The notes: a model not told the origin generated them from the sequence alone. DNA of 64,000 nucleotides from Owenia fusiformis (GCA_903813345.2 CAIIXF020000002.1:10870150-10934149), one strand, 5' to 3'. Positions 1 to 11,450 are shown, numbered from the stretch's first letter. Made by a program: numbers and translations.

Positions 1-530
1 TGCTTCCCAATGCATGTCCCAATGCAATTTTTGCTGTGGTAATACTGTGTTTTCCTTTGCCAGTTTTCCATTCTCATTCCTGGGATGTACATGAGGGATA
101 GGTGTCGCCAGATCGCCAACAATAATCTACCATAAAAAACGTGGCAATAATGTGTATGCAACTCTATTCTAGGCCAGCATAGCAGGTCCAATAAGCCAGG
201 TACACTGTTCCATCTTTTTTTTTATTATTCACTAAGGCCGATACCTTGTATGGAATGTTATTTATACATGCAGATGACTTACATCTAGCAGATAAAATGC
301 ATATAGAACTCTCTTCAACAATCCTGTCTTTATAATTATTTAGTAAAATGTTTCTGCAAATTGTTCATCTTCATATTTTCACAAATACTCTTTAATGTAT
401 TCAGGTTGCCATGGTTTCATTCCATTATCACTCTCATTGATCAAATTTCGACATGCTTAAAATTAGGGATGTAAATGACCTGGAATTGTTTGTCCATTTA
501 TATGAAGAAGGTTTTTGTAGTCTAAAATAA
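1..530. other. AT-rich sequence without a recognisable gene
   Basis: I see no open frame, RNA gene or repeat boundary that I can support here. The segment ends where a duplicated block begins whose other copy starts near 12222. Confidence 0.5.
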
Positions 531-1476
531 TTTGTTTTTTTCCACTTATTTCTTGTCTGGAAGGTCAGGTATCTCAAATTCCCATGCTGAAAATGCTCTG
601 GCTGCAAGTGTCTTTATTCCCATTCACTTTTAAACCTTGCCTCTAAGGATCACTCTCAAAGCCTCATTAGACATCATTAAAAATGTTTTCTCTGCAGACA
701 TTTTTATTAATAAAAACTAAATGTGAAAACAATTGGAGTAGTCTTGTGACCCATATAAGCAGAGGGAATGTTGCCATTCTCAATGGCATATTTTACTATC
801 ACGGCCTTGCCCTCATCAGTCAATATCTTGTACTACCCCTTGTCCTGACTTAAAAATTTAACTTGGATTTGAAATATTGTGTATGTTTACAAAGCCTGGG
901 GATCTATTAGTCTATCCCGTTAGATGTCCTTCCCAAACCAATTCAAAATACCCAGTTTTTTAAAATTAATTTCATTGATATACTAGTGCTATAAATATTC
1001 TAATACCCTAGTCTTTTCTTCTCTAGATCTACTTAAAATTTTAACAGCACCATCCATTTTTCTTATACCAATACTAAAAACCCGAAGTTCTGAAGTGCAC
1101 CAAACAAAATAGATGAAAGTCATATTCCATGGGATTTTGTCTAATTTGGTTGATTTTTTTCATATGCAGTGACTTGCAAAGTGTGACAACCTTTTTCAAA
1201 GTTCCGGCTACAGTATAAAGATGCACATCAGGATGTTCTTCGATATAAACAAGATTATGTTCTTGACCACTCTTGATTTTTGACTAAGTATGAAAGAGGG
1301 GCATTCCGAAACTGACTGTACAATCTTAACTATCCAGACTAATCAAAAATTTCAAACTGCTGCCTTCCACTGGTCAGCTGTTACGGCACCATTTCCCATT
1401 TCTTAGCAGGGCAATATTGATAGTGTCACGTATTGATAAACAATTGGCCAAGCCCAGTTGTGCCACATGAAATTGC
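531..1476. repeat. Duplicated block, copy A
   Basis: This block is repeated almost base for base at 12222-13118, and its 3' half again at 7771-8206. Shared landmarks are a run of T before CCACTTATT, the phrase GGAAGGTCAGGTATC and, near the end, CCACTGGTCAGCTGTTAC. The copies differ by small indels and one deletion of several tens of bases (around 840-880 here against 12509 there). It has no credible reading frame of its own. It is the leading part of the composite unit that recurs through the first 19 kb. Confidence 0.8.
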
Positions 1477-1690
1477 CACAAGACTTACAAATATTTCCAC
1501 TTACATATATTTCCAGTAGATATTTTAACATAAGGTTTCATCACTTGCTCCACATTGTCATCAAGTCTTTTATTACTGGCGTACAAGGTGAATGAGGCAA
1601 TGTTTTGAGATAAAGATCTGTTCACTTGTTGTGTTGGGAGCATAATACCCTGTTGCAGAGGGAAAGCTGGCATAATTTGAGTGATTGTTC
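1477..1690 (-). pseudogene. C-x2-C fragment of the composite unit, copy 1
   Basis: Minus-strand translation gives a stretch ending in a motif of the form KPYVK-(x)-NICK, followed upstream by a Gln/Ser-rich piece (QQVNRSLSQNIASFTLY). Near-identical copies lie at 8207-8461 and 13119-13220. The KPYVKxSTxNIC part is the same module that is amplified at 17580-18660, where it reads CKSCGNFKC. A small zinc-binding motif is likely from the cysteine spacing, but stops and frame changes show it is not a working gene. Function is unknown. Confidence 0.45.
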
Positions 1691-2755
1691 TCCCTGTCCT
1701 AAACCTTGCACAAGGGATTGGGCTTGCATCATTAGTGGAATTATAAATTAAGTTTCAGATGGTGCCTGAACCATTAAAGGCTGGCTCTGGAATAAAGTTT
1801 GGGTCACATGAAGAAGGCAGATAACTTTAAGATAAGATAACAGCTGTACTTGTATGTCAACATGGCATGGAATCACACATTGTTCATTTGAAATGTCTTC
1901 TATCAATGGTTCCCTCTTCTTTTTGTGGATGGTGTCCACACAGTTGCTTTTGATTTAATGTACCATATCTCAGTCCTTGAAAAATACTTAAGAAATTAAT
2001 ACAGTTATGGAAATGTTGAAATAGCAGTTTGATAGTCACACATTTGGGTTGTAGTACAGGATGAGGCGACACTTGTGTAGGCTGATCAACGGGCAGTGCA
2101 GGTGCACTTGGCTGCTTCTGATGCTGGTAAGCCTGACCAGTCTGTTTTCTGGAAACTTAAACTGATGAACAGGATGGTCGTATTCAGGGGGCATCTCTCA
2201 GTGGCATAGCTGGAGCAGAGGCTAAATTTCTCACAACACAGTCTCACTAGTATGTCACCCAGGGGCTACAAAGTTGGGAAATTGTTTCTGTTTGCATCTG
2301 CATTAAGTTTGGTTCTGGTATTACCATTCTCTGCTACAAAAGCATCCCAGCAATCTATATTCCATCTTTACAAGCTACCTAATAGAAATATATTAAAATA
2401 CAAATCTTCAGCACTTGTGCCAGGAACAAATCTGTTGACAAGGAGATAGAATGATTCTAATAATGTAGTTCCCCTTGCACATACTAATACTTATTAAGTG
2501 TGACCACTTTGTTTCAGAGTACCAGAAAGATCCTAGATGCAAACAAGATGACATTCTTGGTCACTCCAAAATTTCTGTATTCTTTCACTGTGATTATTTC
2601 ATGTTATATTTATTTACAATTCATGTAGTTACAATACTTGATAAAGCTGCCAGTCGCTGTAAAACCATTATAGCCTAGATTTTACTTTTAACAATTTAAA
2701 CAAAGTGGAATAAAACAATTCAGCATAACAACGATATGTGACTGCACACTCCACA
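1691..2755. repeat. Composite-unit spacer, copy 1
   Basis: From about 2085 this stretch is repeated at 8580-9230 with over 95% identity by eye; 1700-2080 is only partly represented in the second copy. It contains a short plus-strand frame of 65 codons (2252-2449) that is conserved in copy 2, but conservation here simply follows the DNA duplication. On the minus strand it lies directly downstream of the DUF6729-like fragment and may hold its decayed 3' part; I cannot show that. Confidence 0.55.
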
Positions 2756-3820
2756 TTATGATATAATGATGATAAAGATGTTGTCATGCATGACCTTGAC
2801 ACTTCTAGTGTTGTGTCGCCAGTGAAGTACTAGTTCTTTCCTCATGATGGCCTTATCATATACCATCAATATCCACTTCTTGGAAGGAACTGATGGCTGT
2901 TGGGGGTCCTTTACAACTGGCTCACCAGGGGATTGTTGGTAAAATGAAATGTCTGCAAGGTACTTCAACGTACAGACTGCCCATCCTCACTGTTCTTCAC
3001 ATAGTTGCTTCCAAAGTCTTGTTGGGTTATTGCCAAATGTCCCTTAATGAAGAAGGCAGATAATTTTTACATTATAGCTGTACTTGTATGCCAATATGGA
3101 TGGAAATCATTTGCAATGTGCCAGGACATACCAGGACAGGACATACATTTCTTTGAGCAATTGATGCACTGAACACTTCCTGTTGCCATATTGTTATAGC
3201 TATTCATGTTGAGGACCTGCCTCACTACTATTATATACCTGCTCCACTTAACCGTCTTCCATTACAGCCTGGATTTGTACAAAGGAGCTTGTACTTCTAC
3301 AACGACGGGCAAAGTAAAGGGTAAGTTTTGGTATTTGTCAAAAAGCAAGTGATGGTTTTTTTTTTTTTTTGGGGGGGGGGTGGTTCCAGATTTGAGGATC
3401 ATCCTTCAGTGTAGCTCTCCCTTTCTGATCAGTAAAGAAAAGGGTAGACACCCATTTTCTGTCCAGCTCTGGCAATGACTCATTCTGACCACCGGGTAAC
3501 ACAGTTTTGTTGAGGTTGGTGATGTAAAGGTTACAGGAGCAGTTGCTGAAGTTGTTGTTGAAAGTGACATTGTTGTTAAAGGTGACAATGTTGAAGGTGA
3601 AGTTGCTGAGGTTGTTGAAGATGAAATTGCTGAGGTTGTTGAAGGTGAAGTTGCTGAGGTTGTTGAAGGTGAAGTTGCTGAGGTTGTTGAAGGTGAAGTT
3701 GCTGAGGTTGTTGAAGGTGAAGTTACTGATGTTGTTGAAGGTGAAGTTGCTGAGGTTGTTGAAGGTGAAGTTGCTGAGGTTGTTGAAGGTGAAGTTGAAT
3801 ATTCAAGTTGTTTGATTTTG
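2756..3820 (-). pseudogene. DUF6729-like protein, decayed copy 1
   Basis: Reading the minus strand from 3820 downward there is first a Ser/Thr/Pro-rich repeat (STTSATSP units), then a block around CQSWTENGC, then around 3170-3310 the RQVLDMNSYNNMATGSVQC-type block with paired cysteines, then about 2950-3080 a segment resembling ILAYKYSY and TLKYLADISFYQQSPGE, and finally PSVPSKKWILMVYDKAIMRK at 2800-2890. This order matches the DUF6729 family of metazoan and mobile-element-associated proteins (conserved F-x-W-x-P-Y-x-x-W, cysteine pairs, VRQVLD, YL(A/S)D and PS-x-KW-L-x-VY blocks). Function of the family is not established. Stops and frameshifts between blocks make this copy a pseudogene. Four further copies lie at 9231, 13360, 18890/21725 and 22250. 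Confidence 0.6.
3540..3797 (-). repeat. 24-bp coding minisatellite, copy 1
   Basis: About eight tandem copies of a 24-bp unit (GTTGAAGGTGAAGTTGCTGA plus GGTT), nearly perfect between 3604 and 3795. Because 24 is a multiple of 3, the array is open in several frames: minus strand STTSATSP, plus strand VEGEVAEV. The minus frame joins the DUF6729-like gene, so that is the likely coding sense. Copy number differs among the paralogues (about 8 here, 16 at 10015, 4 at 13900), which shows continuing expansion and contraction. Confidence 0.85.
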
Positions 3821-3949
3821 GCTCTTGATTCCCCGGGCTTTTTTAATAGAAAATTTAATACACAAATCTTTAATTTTAGTTTTGCATTTTTCCCACCAAA
3901 GTAAAATTTCACGAGATTTCTTGTGAGGAAAGGATTTAAGCTCATTTTG

Positions 3950-4735
3950 TCAAAATTCAGTGAAAATATTTTGAAAATTGGAATCTTTTAAAATAGAGAC
4001 ATTCATTTTCCAAGAACTTTTCTTTCTAGAGCCAATGTCAAACTGAATACAAAAGCCATCATGGTCAGATAAAGAACATATATGAATGTCAATTTTCGAA
4101 ATTCTTGAAAACATGTTTTCTTGATGTAAAAACGGTCTAAACGACAGGCAACTTAAACACTTCTCCATGTATGAACATTGGGAGTTAGGAAATTTGATTC
4201 TGAAAGGATCAATAAAGTCAAAGTCATTTTTAAGACTTTGGATTTCTGTAGAGGCAATATTGTATTTCCACCTAACTTATCTAAATTAATATTTTCGACA
4301 AAATTAAAATTGCCTCCTAAAATTATGTCATATTGCCCAATAAAATATATATCAAGGCTTTTAATAAAATGTTTTCTCTCTTTTTTCTGCGTTGGGAGCA
4401 TAAAAATTAAGAAGTTTGATATGCTTATTATTGATTTTACAGAACAAGGAGAGAATTCTACCCTCTTGGTCAAAAGTTCTGTTGATTAAATGAAAATTAA
4501 CCTTTTTGCTGATAAAAATCCCAACGCCTTTGCTTCGGACTGAACCAAAATAAAAATACATCTGTTTGCAATTTCTCAGGGACTTCCTAAGATGCTGAAT
4601 GTCATTAAATGAACAAATATGTGACACTTGCACAAAAATGATGTCAAAATTGACTAAATTTTCATTCAGATATTGTATTTTTGCTGGTTAAGCCATTAAT
4701 ATTTTTTATAGTTAAAATAGAGTTACTCATAAAAT
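3950..4735 (-). pseudogene. LINE ORF2 endonuclease (APE type) fragment
   Basis: Minus-strand frames carry hallmarks of the APE-type endonuclease/exonuclease/phosphatase fold of LINE ORF2: RSKGVGIFISKKVNFHLINR, DQEGRILSLFCKINN, LLNFYAPNAEKR, QYDIILGGNFNF and SDHDGFCIQFDIG (the SDH catalytic motif). The start of ORF2 is clearest in the paralogue at 11335, which begins MSNSILTLNINGL and continues FDIIFVQETH (metal-binding Asn and Glu). The domain nicks target DNA for target-primed reverse transcription. Frameshifts at about 4150 and 4370 inactivate it. Confidence 0.75.
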
Positions 4736-4789
4736 GAGAGTTAAAATAAATAGACTAAAAGTGTTTAAAAGGTTAGATGAGTCAAAAAT

Positions 4790-6030
4790 CCCCAGGCAGG
4801 CACACTTCTTTTGCTTCTTGTTGCTTGAAGCCTCCTCAGAAGTACTACCTTCGTGTCTGTTTTTCAGACAAAAGGTTGGGTCTACTTCCATATCTTTCAC
4901 TTGAGACATAAGTGAGACATTGGTAAAATCTCCTTAACCTCCTTGTCCAGATATATAAAATGGTTCCGATTGGGTATCAGATAGGGTTCTTGGAGGCCTT
5001 TTCAGCGACTTGACATGGAGTTAATCCAAGTTTGGGCTTGCCAGCAGCCTTTCTCGGGTTACTTAGAGTTGTTCTCATGTGTGGTTTGTGACAGCGTCTA
5101 TAAGGCCCTGTATAGGATTATCAGAGTCAATGGGTTCAGAATCTAAAGAGATGTCCTCATTTAAGTCTCTAGGAGACACAGCTCTAGCTCTCAAAGCGTA
5201 TGTAAGGCGACAAATGTGTTGACCATTGTGATCCTCCCTAAGTTCTTTGAGGGTTTGACATTTTTTACAAAACTTAGGACAGTTATATTCTTTGGTGGTG
5301 TCTGAACTAGGATCGCCGCAGCGTCTGCACTGTTGTATCATGTTAAGGTATTGCGCGTTAAAATTAATAAAAACACGACCGTTGTGGTAAATGTTATGGT
5401 ACTGCGGAACCACTGAAATATCTACCTCTTTGTCCATTCTTATTGTTAAAATACGAACCCCTACAAGTGCATGGGACCAGGGGTCATCTCTATGTCAAAG
5501 TCCTATAACGCTTAGAGGAGTCCCAAATTCCAGAAAATTATCTTTAACATACTCTCCTGGGACGTCAATTGGGAGTCCATAGATAAAAATCCTGTGCAAG
5601 TATTTTACAAAATTGATACATACTTCATCGCCTTTTGATGTACACCAAGGTTCTTTGGTGCATTCTTTGCTCTCAGTTTCCGAACGAAATTTAATGACAC
5701 ACATATTATGGGAAGGTTCCCTAATAATGGCCATCAAGAGTGTGTGACGCCATTCTTTTTTTGATAAATATCTTCGATAAATGTCCTTTGAATGATCTGA
5801 AGTGGTTATTCTGCACATATGCTCTGACTTCGTCTAGTTTAAGTCCTTTATTTGAAATATTCACATTTCCAAAATTTTTGCCATTTTGGTTGACGTTTTG
5901 TTCACGTGATCTTGCAAGATCGTCCTGGTGGGTGCTGTTGTTGGTTTCCGAAACTCTGCTGGGGTCCGTTGCATGATTTTGATTTGTTTTTTTTATGTTC
6001 AGTTGAGTCACCTTTGAAATTACCACAAGA
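4790..6030 (-). pseudogene. LINE ORF1 (RRM-like plus zinc knuckle)
   Basis: The N-terminal part is polar (RVSETNNSTHQDDLARSREQ), followed by a VRAYVQNNHFRSFKGHLSK block, an RRM-like segment (RIFIYGLPIDVPGEYVKDNF), and a Cys/His cluster CRRCGDPSSDTTKEYNCPKF continuing to CKKCQ and HIC, which reads as zinc knuckles. LINE ORF1 proteins of this type bind RNA. The frame is broken into at least three pieces (5721-6026, 5495-5818, 5075-5437). Paralogues at 15080-16104 and 16730-17545 show a longer C-terminus rich in PAGQ repeats; here that part has been deleted (around 4990). Confidence 0.7.
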
Positions 6031-6109
6031 CTTGCATATATTTCTGGTAGACCTTTTTACACAAGACTTGCGTACGTTTCCAGTAGACCTTGTAACACGA
6101 GGTTTCCTC

Positions 6110-6600
6110 TAACATCATCCTCACGATGTTTCATCAGTTGAAGGTAGGAGGTTTTTCTTTTGAGGACCACTGGCGATATTCACCAGGTTTGTACATTTTT
6201 GTTAGATCATCCTTTACATTTTCACCTCGATCAATGCTGCTACTATACCGCACTTTTCCTTTTTAGTTTGTCCCGAAGTATTTATGAGTGACTGAGCCAA
6301 TTTAATGAGAGACATTGTTTCATATTTTTGGAAAAAACTAAACGGGAAGTGACCTACATACACTGGACGAAATACCCTAGATAATTCCCAGAGATTCATT
6401 CTAAATTGTGATGAGGATTTATATTGGCGAATTTTTCAATTTCGCCAAATTAAAGCGGGTGCCAAATTACCCCAATCTACAGTAATAATTTCTCATTCTA
6501 TCGACCTGTACCTCAGGTTCATAGAACTTTATGAGATTAGTTCAGTTGCTCAAGTCCATATTTCTGCTCTCTAGGATTGCAAGATTGGGGATTTGATATT
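6110..6600 (-). pseudogene. Unassigned fragment shared with 30780-31000
   Basis: The stretch TTTCATCAGTTGAAGGTAGG with its neighbours recurs at about 30825, together with a downstream part (CCATATTTCTGCTCTC at 6556 and 30921). On the minus strand it reads PYLQLMKH and similar. In the later copy the frame contains LRELMANLEVRFPLDTLDKI, faintly like the C-terminal region of hAT-type transposases. I would not name it on this evidence. Confidence 0.3.
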
Positions 6601-7084
6601 ATATTGTAAATGATAGTCATCAGATCTGAAACAACTATTGCTAATGAGATTGCTCCCGAGCTATGGTAGTGAAATTGACCTAATTTTAAATCAATTTCAA
6701 TGGCCCATGTCAAACCTTGTTAAAATAGACTATTTTGTTTCAACACTATTTAGTTGTCACTTGCAATTAAAGTACTTAAAAAGTGAAAAGAATTGAGTAT
6801 ATTATCTAACTAAAAAGAAAAAAGATTTAAATCAAATTATTAGATATCTTCCTTTAATTACATGCCTGTGACACTTTACTTTAGTTTTAACATTTATAAG
6901 TTATCAACTTAAGTTAAATAGTATTGTCAATACTGTTGCTATATTTATTAATACTGATCATAATGCTAAAGTTATGCTATTATATTTGAATAACAAATAA
7001 ATCAAAGAAATTTCATTATTTTAATATTTTCTCAACTGTTTTTAAAAGATACTTTGAATAATTTGTATTCAGCATTAAAAACAA
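6601..7084. other. AT-rich spacer
   Basis: No gene seen. From 6853 to 7084 it is repeated at 11452-11690. In the second copy the LINE ORF1 and everything between 4850 and 6850 is missing, with the join at CTACC/TAATTACATG. Confidence 0.5.
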
Positions 7085-7575
7085 TGAGATACTTACTTAA
7101 CTATCTAATACACCCGATGCGTGAATAAAGGCGTATTTGATTGCTTTTTTTATGTTTTGATAATCCTTTACAATTTAAATGGGTACCATAATTTTTCAAA
7201 AGTCCCCTTTTTACCACATCCTCTAATCCCCATGAACGCCAAAATACATAGTCATGTAAATTTTGCTTTTGATAAAGTTCTTTGTTAACACCATTTATAA
7301 TTATTTGTACGTTCAATATTACTCTTGTACTTCAAATGCTTCCAATGCTTGGATCTATTTGGAATTTTCACTATTAAAATTACATTTCTTTCAGTAAGTT
7401 TTTCTTGAACGATAGAAATGGCTTTCAAATAGTTTTCTGTTATTGTTGAAATATGAGAATGTACTGATTCAGTGCAATCTTTTCCTGCGTCGAAACAACA
7501 GTTACCTGCATTTTGCAAAAATACAATGTTAGGTCTTAAGGTTTTGAAATTCACTGTGGAATTATCCAAGTCATC
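7085..7575 (-). pseudogene. SGNH-hydrolase-like domain, decayed copy 1
   Basis: Minus-strand translation in two overlapping frames gives DNSTVNFKTLRPNIVFLQNA followed by GN, then ISIVQEKLTERNVILI, then INGVNKELYQK, DYVFWRSWGLEDVVKRG and YGTHLNCKGL. With the fuller paralogue at 11690-12124, which starts IVGSSLVENV and has KPGGHIDDLDN, this matches the block order of SGNH/GDSL-fold proteins (GxS, G, GN(D), D/GxHLN). Several retroelement families carry such a domain. The frame breaks near 7310, the block III Asp is replaced here, and the usual DGxH is YGTH, so it is very probably inactive. Confidence 0.55.
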
Positions 7576-7770
7576 AATATGTTTTAGTTATTACATAACA
7601 AAACCAACGTCATTTATAATGTTTAATTACAAGATATATTTGCCTTATGCCAACTCAGAATGAAGTACATATTTTCACCTCATATTTATGCATAAAATAA
7701 TGTCAATATACATCTAAATAGTAAAAATAAAAACCAAAAATGCACTGAACTGAGTGAATATTTTACGATC

Positions 7771-8206
7771 TACTAAGAATTTAAACAGCACCAGCCATTT
7801 TTCTTATACTAAAAACCTGAAGTGCACCAAACAAAATACAATGAAGATGAAAGTCATATTCAATGGGATTTTGTCTAATTTGGTTGATTTTTTTCATTTG
7901 CAGTGACTTGCAAAGTGTGACCACCTTCTTCAAAGTTCCGGCTACAGTATAAAGCTGCACATCAGGATGTTCTTCGATATAAACAAGATTATGTTCTTGA
8001 CCACTCTTGAGTTTCGATATCTTTTAACTATGAAAGAGGGGCATTCCTAAACTGACTACCATCTTAACTATCCAGACTAATCAAAAATGCCAAACTGCTG
8101 CCTTCCACTGGTCAGCTGTTACGGCACCATTTCCCATTTCTTAGCAGGGCAATATAGATAGTGTCACGTATTGATAAACAATTGGCCAAGCCCAGTTGAG
8201 TCACAT
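7771..8206. repeat. Duplicated block, copy B (3' half)
   Basis: Matches 1027-1476 and 12668-13118 closely, from the start near TTTAAACAGCACCAGCCATT to AATTGGCCAAGCCCAGTTG. It marks the start of the second composite unit, about 6.7 kb after the first. Confidence 0.75.
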
Positions 8207-8461
8207 GAAATTGCCACAAGACTTACATATATTTCCACTTAAATATATTTCCAGTCGATATTTAAAATAAGGTTTCATCACTTGCTTCACATAATCATCA
8301 AGTCTTCTATTACAGTCATACAAGGTGAATGAGGCAATGTTTTGAGATAAAGATCTGTTTACTTGTTGTAGAGGGAGCATAATACCCTGTTGCAGAGGGA
8401 AAGCTGGCAGAATTTGAGTGATTGTTCTCCCTGTCCTAAGCCTTGCCGTGTCTTCTATCAA
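8207..8461 (-). pseudogene. C-x2-C fragment of the composite unit, copy 2
   Basis: One minus-strand frame of 86 codons reads from RLRTGRTITQILPAFPLQQG to YLSGNICKSCGNFM, ending in a C-x2-C motif. This is the longest uninterrupted version of the module seen at 1477 and 13119. It is probably an exon or exon remnant of the same mobile-element-associated gene. No function is known to me. Confidence 0.45.
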
Positions 8462-9230
8462 TGGTTCCCTCTTCTGTTAGTGGATGGTGTCCACACAGTT
8501 GTTTTTGATTCAATGTACCATATCTTTGTCCTTGAGAAAATATTTGAAGAAATTAATACAGTTATGATCAACAGGCAGTACTGGTGTACTTGGCTGTTTC
8601 TGATGCTGGTAAGCCTGACCAGTCTGTTTTCGGGAAACTTAAACTGTTGAACAGGATGGTCATATTCAGGGGGCATCTCTCAGTGGCATAGCTGGAGCAG
8701 AGGCTAACTTTCTCACAACACAGGCTCACTAGTATGTCACCCAGGGGCTACAAAGTTGGGAAATTGTTTCTGTTTGCATCTGCATTAAGTTTGGTTCTGG
8801 TATTACCATTCTCTGCTACAAAAGCATCCCAGCAATCTATATTCCATCTTTACAAGCTATCTAATAGAAATATATTAAAATACAAATCTTCAGCACTTGT
8901 GCCAGGAACAAATCTGTTGACAAGGAGATAGAATGATTCTAATAATGTAGTTCCCCTTGCACATACTATTACTTGTTAAGTGTGAAAACTTTGTTTCAGA
9001 GTACCAGAAAGATCCTATATTCAAACAAGATGACATTCTTGGTCACTCCAAAATTTCTGTATTCTTTCACTGTGATAAAGATTATTTCATGTTATATTTA
9101 TTTACAATTCATGTAGTTACAATAGTTGATAAAGCTGCCAGTCGCTGAAAAACCATTATAGGCTAGTTTTTACTTTTAACAATTTAAACAAAGTGGTATA
9201 GAACAATTCAGCATTACTACGATATGTGAC
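8462..9230. repeat. Composite-unit spacer, copy 2
   Basis: Second copy of 2085-2755, nearly identical, including the conserved 65-codon plus-strand frame at 8734-8931. Relative to copy 1 a block equivalent to about 1750-2080 is partly deleted (junction near 8455). Confidence 0.6.
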
Positions 9231-10420
9231 TGCACACTCCACATTATGATATAATGATGATAAAGATGTTGTCATGCATGACCTTGACACTTCTAGTGTT
9301 GTGTCACCAGTGAAGTACTTGTTCTTTCCTCATGATGGCCTTATCATATACCATCAATATCCACTTCTTGGAAGGAACTGATGGCTGTTGGGGGTCCTTT
9401 ACAACTGCACTCACCAGGGGATTGTTGGTAAAATGAAATGTCTGCAAGGTACTTCAACGTACAGACTGCCCAAGCCTCACTGTTCTTCACATAGTTGCTT
9501 CCAAAGTCTTGGGTCATTGCCAAATGTCCCTTCATGAAGAAGGCATAATAGCTGTACTTGTATGCCAATATGGATGGAAATCATTTGCAATGTGCCAGGA
9601 CATACATTTCTTTGAGCAATTGAGGCACTGAACACTTTCTGTTGCCATATTGTTATAGCTATTCATGTCGAGGACCTGCCTCACTCCTATATATACCTGC
9701 TCCACTTAACCGTCTTCCATTACAGCCTGGATTTGTACAAAGGAGCTTGTACTTCCACAACTTGTAGTGCATCCACAATAACAATGGACGGGCAAAGTAA
9801 AGGATAGGTTTTGGTATTTGTCAGAAAGTAAGTGATGGTTGTGGGAGGTAGTTCCAGATTTGAGGATCATCCTTCAGTCTAGCTCTCCCATTCGGATCAG
9901 TAAAGAAAAGGGTAGACACCAATTTTGTGTCCAGCTCTGGCAATGACTCATTCCAACCACTGGGTAACAATTTTGTTGAGGTTGATAGTGATTTGTGGAC
10001 CGGATGTAAAAGTTACAGGAACAGTTGCTGAAGTTGTTGAAGGTGAAGTTGCTGAGGCTGTTGAAGGTAAAGTTGCTGAGGTTTTTGAAGGTGAAGTTGC
10101 TGAGGTTGTTGTAGGTGAAGTTGCTGAGGTTGATGAAGGTGAAGTTACTGATGTTGTTGAAGGTGAAGCTGCTGAGGTTGATGAAGGTGAAGTTGCTGAC
10201 ATTGTTGAAGGTGAAGTTACTGAGGTTGTTGAAGGTGAAGTTGCTGACATTGTTGAAGGTGAAGTTGCTGACATTGTTGAAGGTGAAGTTACTGAGGCTG
10301 TTGAAAGTGGAGTTACTGAGTCTGTTGAAGGTGAAGTTGCTGACATTGTTGAAGGTGAAGTTACTGAGGCTGTTGAAAGTGAACTTACTGAGGCTGTTGA
10401 AGGTGAAGTTGAATATTCAG
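9231..10420 (-). pseudogene. DUF6729-like protein, decayed copy 2
   Basis: Same block order as copy 1: an expanded STTSATSP-type repeat (10015-10410), the SLPELD block near 9930-9960, the cysteine/VRQVLD block at 9600-9700, a frame at 9344-9568 containing YKYSYYAFFMKGHLAMTQDF and TLKYLADISFYQQSPGE, and the PTAISSFQEVDIDGI piece equivalent to PSVPSKKWILMVYD in another frame. The 203-codon minus-strand frame at 9948-10559 starts in LINE sequence and runs through the minisatellite into ITINLNKIV, so the present DNA fuses a LINE linker to the DUF6729 gene. Several stops separate the domains. Confidence 0.6.
10015..10412 (-). repeat. 24-bp coding minisatellite, copy 2
   Basis: About 16 units of the same 24-bp repeat as at 3540, more diverged, with variants such as GCTGACATTGTTGAAGGTGA. 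The higher-order order of variants suggests duplication of blocks of two to four units. Both strands stay open across nearly the whole array. Confidence 0.85.
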
Positions 10421-10429
10421 GTTGTTTGA

Positions 10430-11450
10430 TTTTGGCTCTTGATTCCCCTGGCTTTTTTAATAGAAAATTTAATACACAACTCTTTAATTTTAGTTTTGCA
10501 TTTGTCCCACCTAAGTAAAAGTTCACGAGATTTCTCGTGATGAAAGGATTTAAGCTCATTTTGTCAAAATTCAGTGAAAATATTTTGAAAATTTGTATCT
10601 TTTAAAATAGAGACATTCATTTTCCAATAACTTTTCTTTCTAGAGCCAATGGCAAACTGAATACAAAAACCATCATGGTCAGATAAAGAACATATATAAA
10701 TGTCAATTTTCGAAATTCTTGAAAACATGTTTTTCTTGATGTAAAAACGGTCTAAACGACAGGCAACCAAAACACTTCTCCATGTATAAACTTTGAATTT
10801 GATTCTGAAAGGATCAATAGTCAAAGTCATTTTTAAGACTTTGGATTTCTGTAGAGCCAATATTACCTTTAGATATATTTCCACCTTACTTATCTAAATT
10901 AATATTTTTGACAAAATTAAAATCACCTAAAATAATGTCATATTGCCCAATAAAATATATATCAAGGCTTTTAATAAAATGTTTTCTCTCTTCTGCGTTG
11001 GGGGCATAAATGTTAACAAGTTTGATATGCTTATTATTGATTTTACAGAACAAGGAGAGAATTCTACTCTCTTGGTCAAAAATTCTGTTGATTAAATGAA
11101 AATTAACCTTTTTGTTGATAAAAATCCCAACGCCTTTGCTTCAGACTGAACCAAAAGAAAAATACATCTGTTTGCAATTTGTCAGGGACTTCCTAAGATT
11201 CTAAATGAGCAAATATGTGTCTCTTGCACAAAAATGATGTCAAAATTGACTAAATTTTCATTCAGATATTGTATTTCTGCTGGTTCAGACCTTAAGCCAT
11301 TAATATTTAGAGTTAAAATAGAGTTGCTCATAAAATAAGAGTTGAAATAAATAGACTAAAATTGTTTAAAAGGTAAGATGAGTCAAAATTCACCAGGCAG
11401 GCTCACTTCTTTTGCTTCTTGTTGTTTGAAGCCTCCTCAGAAGCACTACC
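10430..11450 (-). mobile_element. L1-like LINE fragment, copy 2 (endonuclease only)
   Basis: Corresponds to 3830-4850 of copy 1. ORF2 begins near 11335 with MSNSILTLNINGL, FDIIFVQETHIC; further down the KGVGIFI, LFCKINNKHIKLVNIYAPNA, IILG-D/N-FNF and SDHDGFCIQFAIG blocks are present in broken frames. ORF1 is absent: the sequence jumps at 11450 to the spacer found after 6850 in copy 1. The last codons of ORF1 (ASEEASNNKKQKK) remain at 11400-11445. Confidence 0.7.

Larger units (their letters stand above)
3830..6060 (-). mobile_element. L1-like LINE, 5' two-thirds (ORF1 plus endonuclease), copy 1
   Basis: In minus orientation the order is ORF1 (6030 to about 4790) then the start of ORF2 (about 4735 to 3830), as in L1/Tx1-type non-LTR retrotransposons. 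The reverse transcriptase is absent: ORF2 stops just after the endonuclease, around a WWEKCKTKIKDLCIKFS-type linker, where the sequence passes into the 24-bp minisatellite. Further copies lie at 10430-11450, 14005-16104 and 16130-17545, so the LINE fragment has been carried along by duplication of the region and not by separate insertions. No poly-A tail or target duplication is visible because the 3' half is missing. Confidence 0.75.

Noticed and set aside
2252-8931. Two almost identical 65-codon plus-strand frames (2252-2449, 8734-8931) that look like a signal peptide plus tail
   Set aside because: Conservation follows the duplicated DNA on both strands. There is no independent evidence of coding.
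9925-10518. 197-codon plus-strand frame with VEGEVAEV repeats
   Set aside because: It exists because the 24-bp minisatellite is open in several frames. The minus strand joins the repeat to recognisable DUF6729-like blocks, so that is the likely coding sense.
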